From IMG/VR virus record IMGVR_UViG_3300044675_003800, positions 1 to 27,106 of that record: a stretch of DNA of 27,106 nucleotides, one strand, 5' to 3'. The translations under genes were made by a program, and so were the position numbers. Below, one piece after another: positions 21,666-27,106 of this stretch. Positions within the stretch are counted from its first letter, which is position 1; the number at the start of each line of letters is the position of its first letter. This stretch comes from a virus. The notes under the pieces were generated by a model. It did not search any database, was not told the DNA's origin, and saw nothing but the letters and a program-made list of their open reading frames with translations.

Positions 21666-22183
21666 GCCAGTTCCTTGATGTTTAAATGAGTCAAGGTTGC
21701 TTGCAACATGTCAATTTGTCTGCGGCAGTCTTCCAACGCATGATGGCTGGTAGGCGGCCGGGGCAACCCTGGATACAGCTTATATACCGTTCGTGCATCA
21801 CAGATCTTATAATATTGCCATGGTAATGGTTTACCATAACTCTTGTAGGCATGCTCAAGGATGTTGGCATCGTATGTGGGACCGTTCATCCAGATGCGAT
21901 TGCACTTCCAGCACAACTTGTGCAATTCATCAAGTGCTTGGTCTAGTGGGATACGGTCCACCTCATTGAACGCTTCTTCACGTGCGGCTGCGGGTTGCGT
22001 GGCCCACCAGTTTATAGTGCCTTGTTCAATGGTACGGTTCTCTTGGCTTTCAAAATCAACCCTGGCATAGTATTGTTGCTGGTAGTAGCCAGTGCCAAGA
22101 GGGTCAAATGCCTGAGCCGCAATGGTTAAAATTGTGGTTTCAGGGCCTGTTGCCAAACCTTCAATGTCGATCATCAAGTCCAT
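21662..22183 (-). CDS. 3'-5' exonuclease, DEDDh type (T4 DexA-like)
   Basis: A 173-aa exonuclease of the DnaQ-like superfamily. Motif I is IDIEG (D6, E8), motif II is GPTYDANIL (D105), and motif III has SHHALEDC (H148, D152). All four acidic/His catalytic residues are present. It is most like the small phage exonucleases related to T4 DexA and the Rv2179c-type exoribonucleases, so the substrate could be DNA or RNA. It is translationally coupled to the dNMP kinase. An extended -10 promoter (TGTTATAAT) ends 5 nt before the ATG, suggesting host sigma70-type early expression and a near-leaderless transcript; no Shine-Dalgarno is obvious. Confidence 0.88.
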   Translation of the reverse strand: MDLMIDIEGLATGPETTILTIAAQAFDPLGTGYYQQQYYARVDFESQENRTIEQGTINWWATQPAAAREEAFNEVDRIPLDQALDELHKLCWKCNRIWMNGPTYDANILEHAYKSYGKPLPWQYYKICDARTVYKLYPGLPRPPTSHHALEDCRRQIDMLQATLTHLNIKELA

Positions 22184-22188
22184 GCTTG

Positions 22189-22197
22189 ATTATAACA
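22189..22197 (-). promoter_or_regulatory. Extended -10 sigma70-type promoter for the exonuclease/dNMP kinase unit
   Basis: TGTTATAAT on the minus strand (TGn plus a perfect TATAAT) in the gap after gp13. No good -35 is visible at 17-18 nt spacing, as allowed for extended -10 promoters. Confidence 0.55.
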
Positions 22198-22223
22198 GAA
22201 TTTTAGATATTTGTGCGAGCAGT

Positions 22224-22994
22224 TTAGCCAATAACAAATGTAAGAGGCTGGCTTCCGTCCACATACATTACCAATTGATTGATCAACAGGTCCATTTCCA
22301 CTTTGGCTTCTGCCTTCATGGCTGCACCGTTTAGACTACCGCCGCCTTGCGGTCCGGCGATAGTGCCAAATTTTTCACGTGCTTCGCCAATGATCATTTT
22401 GCAGTTGGCCACCATGTAGTCCTTGATCCATTGCTGTATTTGGTGATCGCTCAGCAAGTTGAACTCGGGTTTCAAGTTGTAGGTCCACAACAACACCGTT
22501 TCGCCTGAACCTTTGGGATCGCGGATCAATTGCAGTTTTTTGGTCACAGGATTCCAGGTGTAGTTCATGTAGGCACCAAACATTCGCCCTGCCAATTCAA
22601 TGTACTGACTGTAGAAGTCGTAAGTGGCCAAGCCGCCAGCCACGTTGAAGTTCATCAAGTAAACGTTGATTGACGCTTGTGCAAACGGATCAAAGTTACT
22701 AGCAAAAGGCCCTGAACTATCGCCAAATGTTCTGCGAAATATTTGACGCACACTAACAACTTCTTGTGGCAGTTCGTAGATGTTGACATCTTGTACCAAC
22801 TGCATGAAGCTGTAACTTTCTTCATATGCATTGTTGGCTCGTTGGCGATAAGTGCCAATGGTTTTTTGATAAGCCGCTTCGTAGTGTGAAGGGTCTAGTT
22901 CTAAGTCAATTATATCTCCGCCCAACTGTAGCTTGACATACTCTATCAAGTTTTGCTTCAGTGTGGGCAGTGATTGTTGTTGCTGTTCTGGCAT
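22224..22994 (-). CDS. 13: Neck protein, T4 gp13-like
   Basis: A 256-aa protein following the gp13 layout. An N-terminal helical region has TLKQNLIEYVKLQLGG and LDPSHYEAAYQKTIGTYRQR. A beta strand pair follows (NIYELPQEVVSVRQIFRR), then a middle region ending in PVTKKLQLIRDP. The C-terminal helices are QQWIKDYMVANCKMIIGEAREKF, GPQGGGSLNG and KAEAKVEMDLLINQL. In T4, gp13 and gp14 form the neck that closes the filled head and accepts the tail. It is a little shorter than T4 gp13 (309 aa). ATG 22994 is chosen over TTG 23006 because GGAG lies 6 nt upstream. That site sits in a small hairpin. gp14 lies 2.7 kb away on the opposite strand. Confidence 0.72.
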   Translation of the reverse strand: MPEQQQQSLPTLKQNLIEYVKLQLGGDIIDLELDPSHYEAAYQKTIGTYRQRANNAYEESYSFMQLVQDVNIYELPQEVVSVRQIFRRTFGDSSGPFASNFDPFAQASINVYLMNFNVAGGLATYDFYSQYIELAGRMFGAYMNYTWNPVTKKLQLIRDPKGSGETVLLWTYNLKPEFNLLSDHQIQQWIKDYMVANCKMIIGEAREKFGTIAGPQGGGSLNGAAMKAEAKVEMDLLINQLVMYVDGSQPLTFVIG

Positions 22995-22996
22995 GT

Positions 22997-23011
22997 GGGA
23001 CTCCAAGTCCC
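22997..23011 (-). promoter_or_regulatory. Hairpin over the gp13 ribosome binding site
   Basis: GGGACT / AGTCCC inverted repeat with a 3-nt loop (TGG) on the minus strand, 2 nt from the ATG, with the GGAG Shine-Dalgarno spanning loop and 3' arm. It could restrict gp13 translation. Confidence 0.5.
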
Positions 23012-23013
23012 TG

Positions 23014-23021
23014 TATTTATT
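23014..23021 (-). promoter_or_regulatory. T4-type late promoter element AATAAATA for gp13
   Basis: AATAAATA on the minus strand, 19 nt before the gp13 ATG and overlapping the stop of the upstream glycosyltransferase-like gene. Confidence 0.55.
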
Positions 23022-24087
23022 GAAGTTTTGCTATCGTATTAGACAACCAATTGGCAAAATCCGCAGGCCATCGACGTTGCATTTGTGCCAACAGTTGTTG
23101 ATTGTGTGTGGCAGCGTCCTGACATTTTGCTGCCAATTTGACTTGATCAGAATTTTTTATGTTGTGATAATTTTGTATGTTGAGTTTGACAAATTCTGAA
23201 ATTTTTCCATGACCGTACATGCTATTGCTTTGTATCAAATTGTCATAACTGTGGTCTACCACATCTTCTAACACATCAAACCCCAGTGTTTTCAAGTACC
23301 CCACCGCATGTTTTGCTGAAAACACAGCCCAAGGTGCCGGAGTTACCAGTGCTCTAAATATCTTTTCACTGAATGCTATGCTAACATCTCCAGCATAGGT
23401 TTCAATTACCAAATTGAGATACGCACCAACCTGTGTTTGCTCAACTGTCAATGCATGATTTCTAATGGGTATGTGCGGCCGAGTTTGATCAAACCACTCA
23501 GCATATTCAGTATTGTGCAATTGATTCAACTGTGTCCAACACTGTGCAAAACTGCGTTGAGCATGTTCAGCAGTGTGCTCATTGCCATGTGCTCGTGCAT
23601 TGAAATTCACATGGTCTAATTGTTGTACTTGATCAATCCCACCTGACTGTTTTATTAACTCTAACAAAATCAGTTGTCGTTGACTGTCTAGTCGGTTGAC
23701 TGAAAAATTAAATCGCCGACTTGGTGTCCAATTTTGATCTGCTGGCACATAACTAAACACTCCAAAGTAACTTGATGGCAACTTCAGTATTTGATAATTG
23801 GTAGCAACGGACATGTAATTGTCAGTGATGATTGTGGTGTCTTCATCAAACCACTGATTTGGTGGCAGGCTCCAATCATCTCTGTTGACTCCAAAGTCGT
23901 CAGCCAGGCACACAATGACCTTGCGATTGCCACGACCCCATCCTCTGGCACTGCCGGGTATTTTTTGATAGCCCATGTGCATCAACACACTTGAGAACAA
24001 ATGAACCATTGCATGTTCATGATACATGCAATGGCTTTGCTGAAATATTTCTCCTAAGTGAGTTTGATAAAATACATCATCAAACAT
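23017..24087 (-). CDS. Glycosyltransferase-like protein (FSEK motif), paralogue of the gene at 4106-5251
   Basis: A 356-aa protein whose C-terminal third shares the pattern of the 381-aa protein at 4106-5251. The shared elements are Glu229 in LVIETY, AFSEKIFRALVTP (238-250), WAVFSA, GYLKTLGFDVL (263-273) and VVDHSYDNL. Upstream, RRFNFSVNRLDSQRQLIL (124-141) matches the LERPHRDF block of the paralogue. The layout is that of GT10/exostosin-like glycosyltransferases; donor and acceptor are unknown. The N-terminal half (GSARGWGRGNRKVIVCLADDF) could be the acceptor domain. AAAGGAT precedes the ATG. It lies between an early-type gene and gp13, so its timing is unclear. Possible roles are modification of virion proteins or host surface glycans. 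Confidence 0.72.
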   Translation of the reverse strand: MFDDVFYQTHLGEIFQQSHCMYHEHAMVHLFSSVLMHMGYQKIPGSARGWGRGNRKVIVCLADDFGVNRDDWSLPPNQWFDEDTTIITDNYMSVATNYQILKLPSSYFGVFSYVPADQNWTPSRRFNFSVNRLDSQRQLILLELIKQSGGIDQVQQLDHVNFNARAHGNEHTAEHAQRSFAQCWTQLNQLHNTEYAEWFDQTRPHIPIRNHALTVEQTQVGAYLNLVIETYAGDVSIAFSEKIFRALVTPAPWAVFSAKHAVGYLKTLGFDVLEDVVDHSYDNLIQSNSMYGHGKISEFVKLNIQNYHNIKNSDQVKLAAKCQDAATHNQQLLAQMQRRWPADFANWLSNTIAKLQ

Positions 24088-24126
24088 TAGTTAGATCCTT
24101 TGAGTAGGACTACGTGCATTTACCAC

Positions 24127-25263
24127 TTACCAGGCTTTTAGGATGACCAGGTTCTCGGTACCACGCCCGTTGAACGGGGTTTCTGTAGTAGAGAGATCCT
24201 TGTAGATCTTACGTGCGGCCGGCTTGCCTGCGGCTTGCACTGCTTTCACAACATCTGCTGGCTTGCGCACAGTTTTCTGCATGGTCTCAATGGTGCTAAA
24301 ACCAATGATGCTGTTGCTTTTTACAGTGAATGCCTGTGTATGGCTGTCAGCTACAAGGTGTATCAACTTGCGTTTCTTGGTGTCGTACAACCAAGCTTCT
24401 GCTTTGTCCACAAGACTTGCGGCTGGTAAACCTTTGAGCTTGAGTTCGGCAAATTCCATTAACACTTTGAATTTTGCGGCACGTTTCTCTGGCGGCACTG
24501 CCTTGACCTTGCGTGGTTTGCGTTCCACCTTCTTTATCTGCACATACGCACCGCAATCATTGATCACTGCTTCGCAAAACTTCACAATGTTACGCATTTG
24601 GATTTTGCTGAAATTGCTGTAGCCTTCTACAATCTGTGCATCTTTGCCTTCTATTGCTGTTTCAAACTCTGACAGTTTGTGCTTCCACAAATTGGCAATG
24701 TCAGAAATCATTTGAGGTGCTACATTTAGTCCGCGGATCACTGTGATAGGTTTGTAGTCCGCACTCATCTTGGCACCTGCAACCACAAACTCATCAAACA
24801 TGCCGTCCAGTTCTCCTGCACATTCGCTGACCTTTTCACGCAACCGGTCTTGAATGTTGGGTTTGGCCACCACAGGCACTGCCTCAACAACCACCACTTC
24901 GGGTTCACGTGCAGTTAATATTTCTTGGATGTAGCCTTCCAGGCGAACTGTCTCAGTGTCTGTGAGTTCCAAGCCCACCATGCTCATACGGCACAGCCAT
25001 GCAGTGGTCAGTCGAACTGCTGAGTCTGGTACGCCTTTCAATGCACGAACATCTGCTTTGCGTCCGTTGTGCTCCAAATAAGCCACCAGCATTTCACGTG
25101 CATCTTTTTTGCCGTAAAAATAATTGTACCATGAAAAGGCAGCACTGAGTTGGCTGGTGCGATCATCTGTGGGTTGCACACGCCATGTGGGTTCCAGTCC
25201 TGTGTATTTGGTATCAGGACTACGGGGGTTCAATGGCTTGACAGCGGCTCGTGTTGCGTTCAT
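24127..25263 (-). CDS. 378-aa phage protein of unknown function, early-type promoter
   Basis: The N-terminal region (SAAFSWYNYFYGKKDAREML, 40-59) and a mid region (RNIVKFCEAVINDCGAYV, 224-241) look helical. Then comes a strongly basic segment KKVERKPRKVKAVPPEKRAAK (244-264) and a beta-rich C-terminal domain (EAWLYDTKKRKLIHLVADSH, then FTVKSNSIIGFS). I recall similar unannotated proteins in aquatic T4-like phages but no function. The basic linker would suit nucleic acid binding; that is inference. A near-consensus sigma70 promoter (TTGACC, 17 nt, TATAAT) and AAGGAG precede it, so it is likely expressed early by unmodified host polymerase, unlike the flanking structural genes. Confidence 0.85.
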   Translation of the reverse strand: MNATRAAVKPLNPRSPDTKYTGLEPTWRVQPTDDRTSQLSAAFSWYNYFYGKKDAREMLVAYLEHNGRKADVRALKGVPDSAVRLTTAWLCRMSMVGLELTDTETVRLEGYIQEILTAREPEVVVVEAVPVVAKPNIQDRLREKVSECAGELDGMFDEFVVAGAKMSADYKPITVIRGLNVAPQMISDIANLWKHKLSEFETAIEGKDAQIVEGYSNFSKIQMRNIVKFCEAVINDCGAYVQIKKVERKPRKVKAVPPEKRAAKFKVLMEFAELKLKGLPAASLVDKAEAWLYDTKKRKLIHLVADSHTQAFTVKSNSIIGFSTIETMQKTVRKPADVVKAVQAAGKPAARKIYKDLSTTETPFNGRGTENLVILKAW

Positions 25264-25286
25264 CAGGGCTCCTTAAATTATATGTA

Positions 25287-25315
25287 ATTATAGCAGAATG
25301 GCAATTGTTGGTCAA
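25287..25315 (-). promoter_or_regulatory. Sigma70-type promoter (TTGACC-17-TATAAT) for 24127-25263
   Basis: On the minus strand: -35 TTGACC at 25310-25315, a 17-nt spacer and a perfect -10 TATAAT at 25287-25292. It closely resembles the promoter at 25639-25667, including most of the spacer. Confidence 0.85.
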
Positions 25316-25339
25316 CCCAAAGCCCTTTCGGGCTCAGGG
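25316..25339 (-). terminator. Hairpin after the 89-aa gene, probable terminator
   Basis: On the minus strand: CCC, then GAGCCC, a GAAA loop, GGGCTT, then GGG. The G-U pair forms only in the minus-strand RNA, so the structure favours that direction. It begins just after the stop at 25342. The U-tract is poor because the next promoter's -35 follows immediately. Confidence 0.6.
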
Positions 25340-25341
25340 TT

Positions 25342-25611
25342 TTAGAACACATGCCCTTTGAATTGCTCGTAATCGTAAAATGCAACCAAAGTACTACCAC
25401 GGAAAAACACTGTGAGCCCACCCAAGTCCTCACGCACATCTGCCCCGGTAGTCTCTGCAATAAAGTCCGTGGCACGAGTCTCTAGTACTTCCATCAAGTC
25501 ATCGCCGGTGGCTTCAAAACTTGCAAGAGCCTCTGCTTCATAATTGATACTGTAATTTGGTGCTACACTGTTGATCATCTCACTGTGCAAATCGGTAACT
25601 AAATCACTCAT
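25342..25611 (-). CDS. 89-aa acidic protein, early-type promoter, unknown function
   Basis: A small acidic protein, MSDLVTDLHSEMINSV, then a central segment ending DLMEVLETRATDFIAETTG and the hydrophobic strands LTVFFRGSTLVAFYDYEQF. No family is recognised. ATG 25611 is chosen because AAAGGAG lies 6 nt upstream; an earlier ATG at 25638 is at the transcription start predicted from the sigma70-type promoter and encodes only a short extension over the ribosome site. It forms its own early unit: promoter, gene, hairpin. Such short, strongly promoted early genes in phages often encode host-takeover factors, which is inference only. Confidence 0.78.
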   Translation of the reverse strand: MSDLVTDLHSEMINSVAPNYSINYEAEALASFEATGDDLMEVLETRATDFIAETTGADVREDLGGLTVFFRGSTLVAFYDYEQFKGHVF

Positions 25612-25638
25612 TACTGGCTCCTTTGTTGTTAAGTCCAT

Positions 25639-25667
25639 ATTATAGCATTAGGGCAATTATTGGTCAA
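25639..25667 (-). promoter_or_regulatory. Sigma70-type promoter (TTGACC-17-TATAAT) for the 89-aa gene
   Basis: On the minus strand: -35 TTGACC at 25662-25667, a 17-nt spacer and -10 TATAAT at 25639-25644. It is the near-twin of the promoter at 25287-25315. Confidence 0.85.
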
Positions 25668-25693
25668 CCCGTTTTATGGTAAACCCAAAGTAC

Positions 25694-25701
25694 TATAAAT
25701 A
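25694..25701 (+). promoter_or_regulatory. Consensus T4 late promoter TATAAATA, 4 nt from the gp14 start
   Basis: An exact TATAAATA on the plus strand followed by TACC and ATG (25706). It is divergent from the sigma70-type promoter of the 89-aa gene. Confidence 0.7.
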
Positions 25702-25705
25702 TACC

Positions 25706-27046
25706 ATGCCTCGCTTATCCCTATTCCGCCCCAATCGCACCAGAGACTATCAATTTTTGGACCGCACTATCAGTGAAATGTACACTGTGGGCGGCTTGGA
25801 CATTTATGTTCACAAGTACAAAGGACCACAAGCCGGCGGCAACGACTCTGCACTAAGTGGCAATTTTGATGCCACACAGCCTACGTATGAAACAGTGGAT
25901 GTGCTGAACATTCAAGACTTGCTGTTGTTGGAAAACCGTGACAGAGTTTATGACCCCGACGTGTATGTCATGCGTGGGGTGTACAACACACAAGACGTAG
26001 ACTTTGATTTAACCCAGTTTGGCCTGTTTCTAAACAACGATACCATATTCATGACCTTTCACTACAACGACATGATTGATGCATTTGGTCGCAAACTCAT
26101 GAACGGTGATGTGATAGAGATTCCCAATTTAAAAGACTACCATCCGCTGAATCAAAACATACCTAGAGCACTGCCTAGATACTATGTTATTCAAGACGCT
26201 GACTTTGCGTCGGAAGGATTTTCAGTAACATGGTTGCCGCACTTGTGGCGGGTGAAATGCACACCCATGAAGGATCAACAAGAATTCAATCAGATCACCA
26301 ACAAGCCTTTTGTGGCAGAGAACATTTGGGATCCAGGCAACTTCTATCCCACAGGTAGCATTGTAAACTATGGTGATACCTATTACCAAGCACAAAGCAA
26401 TGTGCCTGCGGATACTGCTATTACAAACACTGTGTTTTGGCAAGAGTACACACCCAGCACCATCAGTGATGTACAAGGCACACGTGAGAAAGATTACGAA
26501 ATCAACGATGCTATTTTGGCACAAGCAGATGCAGAAGTACCGTTGTCCGGCTACGACAATACCACATTCTACATTGAGGCTACCACGCCCACAGGCGGAC
26601 CTGCTAATCCTACCAGTTTGACTGCTGATGAAAGTCTCACTGTTGATGGCACACAAGGCGGCATGAGCACCACACCCACAGGCGAAGGCTATGCCTCAGG
26701 ATACCTTACCGGTGGCGGCACAGCACCCAATGGGTTGCCAGTTACTCCTGCTGTGAACTTTCCACCGAACCCTGTCACAGGAGACTATGTGTTGCGTTTG
26801 GATTACAAACCCAATCGACTGTTCCGTTATGATGGAGCCCGTTGGGTCAAAGTTGATGACAAGGTCCGCACCAATCTCAACAACGGGCCAACAAATAAAA
26901 CACTGCGTAGCGGCTTCGTAAATAACACTGCTACTGTTAATACCAAAGACTTGGGCAACATTCCAAGTCGTCAGAGTTTGAGCGAAATTCTTCGTCCCCG
27001 AGCAGACAATGGTGATCAAGGTGGCTTCTTACCGCCAGGAACATAA
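25706..27046 (+). CDS. 14: Neck protein, T4 gp14-like, with C-terminal binding-module-like extension
   Basis: A 446-aa protein. Residues 1-190 follow T4 gp14 (256 aa): RDYQFLDRTISEMYTVGGLDIYVHKY, DLLLLENRDRVYDPDVYVMRG, LTQFGLFLNNDTIFMTFHYNDM and LMNGDVIEIPN are typical neck-protein blocks. The remainder is extra. Residues 207-248 resemble a CBM5/12 (chitin-binding type 3) module with spaced aromatics (W208, Y214, Y222, Y226, W245). A Thr/Gly-rich linker follows, then a GDYVLRLDYKPNRLFRYDGARW module (359-380) and a basic tail. ATG 25706 is chosen over one at 25676 because a perfect late promoter ends 4 nt before it. The next gene, gp15-like, starts at the stop codon (TAATG). Confidence 0.82.
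   Translation: MPRLSLFRPNRTRDYQFLDRTISEMYTVGGLDIYVHKYKGPQAGGNDSALSGNFDATQPTYETVDVLNIQDLLLLENRDRVYDPDVYVMRGVYNTQDVDFDLTQFGLFLNNDTIFMTFHYNDMIDAFGRKLMNGDVIEIPNLKDYHPLNQNIPRALPRYYVIQDADFASEGFSVTWLPHLWRVKCTPMKDQQEFNQITNKPFVAENIWDPGNFYPTGSIVNYGDTYYQAQSNVPADTAITNTVFWQEYTPSTISDVQGTREKDYEINDAILAQADAEVPLSGYDNTTFYIEATTPTGGPANPTSLTADESLTVDGTQGGMSTTPTGEGYASGYLTGGGTAPNGLPVTPAVNFPPNPVTGDYVLRLDYKPNRLFRYDGARWVKVDDKVRTNLNNGPTNKTLRSGFVNNTATVNTKDLGNIPSRQSLSEILRPRADNGDQGGFLPPGT
26324..26449 (+). other. CBM5/12-like module within the gp14 gene
   Basis: Residues 207-248 of the neck protein: NIWDPGNFYPTGSIVNYGDT, then YYQAQSN, then VFWQEY. The W...Y..G..V.Y.G..Y.A...W pattern is that of carbohydrate-binding modules of the chitin-binding type 3 superfamily. 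Binding is unproven; such modules also occur as generic protein-surface folds in phage tails. Confidence 0.55.
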
Positions 27047-27106
27047 TGCAACAATTTTTTTATGACGAACAGATACGCAGATTCTTGTTGCAGTTTACAA
27101 GAATCT
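27046..27106 (+). CDS. 15: Tail completion/sheath stabiliser protein, T4 gp15-like (partial, 5' end only)
   Basis: The first 20 codons (MQQFFYDEQIRRFLLQFTRI) resemble the start of T4 gp15 (MFGYFYNSSFRRYATLMGDL): an aromatic-rich opening, then I/F-R-R and a hydrophobic helix. In T4, gp15 caps the finished tail and binds the neck, and its gene follows gp14, as here. The start overlaps the gp14 stop (TAATG). The rest lies beyond the window. Confidence 0.68.
   Translation, partial: MQQFFYDEQIRRFLLQFTRI

Noticed and set aside
1-27106. tRNA genes, CRISPR arrays, insertion sequences, integrase or attachment sites
   Set aside because: None seen on reading both strands; no cloverleaf with CCA-type end, no regular repeat-spacer pattern and no transposase- or integrase-like protein. 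A dedicated tRNA search was not possible.

Overview
The window is a block of a T4-like myovirus (tailed phage, contractile tail), probably from an aquatic environment. The evidence is a set of recognisable T4-type late genes (tail sheath gp18, tail tube gp19, small and large terminase gp16/gp17, head completion gp4, neck proteins gp13/gp14, the first codons of gp15), a T4 gene-1-type dNMP kinase, a DexA-like exonuclease, and repeated T4-type late promoter elements (TATAAATA and one-base variants) in gene gaps on both strands. Several proteins of unknown function also look like ones recurrent in uncultured marine and freshwater T4-like phages. That is recollection, not a search. No tRNA, CRISPR array, insertion sequence or integration gene was seen, and the host cannot be identified from this sequence.

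Layout, reading leftward on the minus strand from about 25.6 kb. Two small early-type transcription units (25342-25611 and 24127-25263) each sit behind a near-identical sigma70-type promoter. A glycosyltransferase-like gene (23017-24087) and neck gp13 (22224-22994) follow. Next comes an exonuclease/dNMP-kinase pair (21015-22183) with its own extended -10 promoter. Late structural genes follow: an oversized sheath (17291-20611), the tube (16599-17225), a second tube-fold protein, a 119-aa protein, gp4 and gp16 (down to 14041). A block of mostly unrecognised proteins (9281-14020) carries T4 capsid-targeting-like N-termini and shared C-terminal tags, and includes an 815-aa protein with AT-hook, EF-hand-like and Cys-rich motifs. 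Finally there is a repetitive tail fibre, a secreted nuclease, a radical SAM / glycosyltransferase-like / SGNH-hydrolase cassette, the large terminase, and a conserved unknown protein running off the left edge.

Plus-strand genes are few: a small HNH-like zinc protein (20708-21052) wedged between the sheath and the dNMP kinase, and gp14-gp15 at the right edge, divergent from the early units.

Functionally the window mixes DNA packaging, tail and neck assembly, nucleotide metabolism and glycan- or surface-related accessory functions. The most unusual aspects are: (i) capsid-targeting-like leaders and identical C-terminal tags on neighbouring small proteins; (ii) late promoter elements ending 4 nt before the start codon of four genes, implying leaderless or near-leaderless late mRNAs; (iii) binding-module-like insertions in the sheath and neck proteins; and (iv) the three-enzyme cassette placed directly upstream of terL. 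Coding density is very high and there is no gene-free stretch longer than about 100 bases. Several start codons given here are internal to the longest possible ORF, chosen because a Shine-Dalgarno sequence, signal peptide or promoter decides the start.
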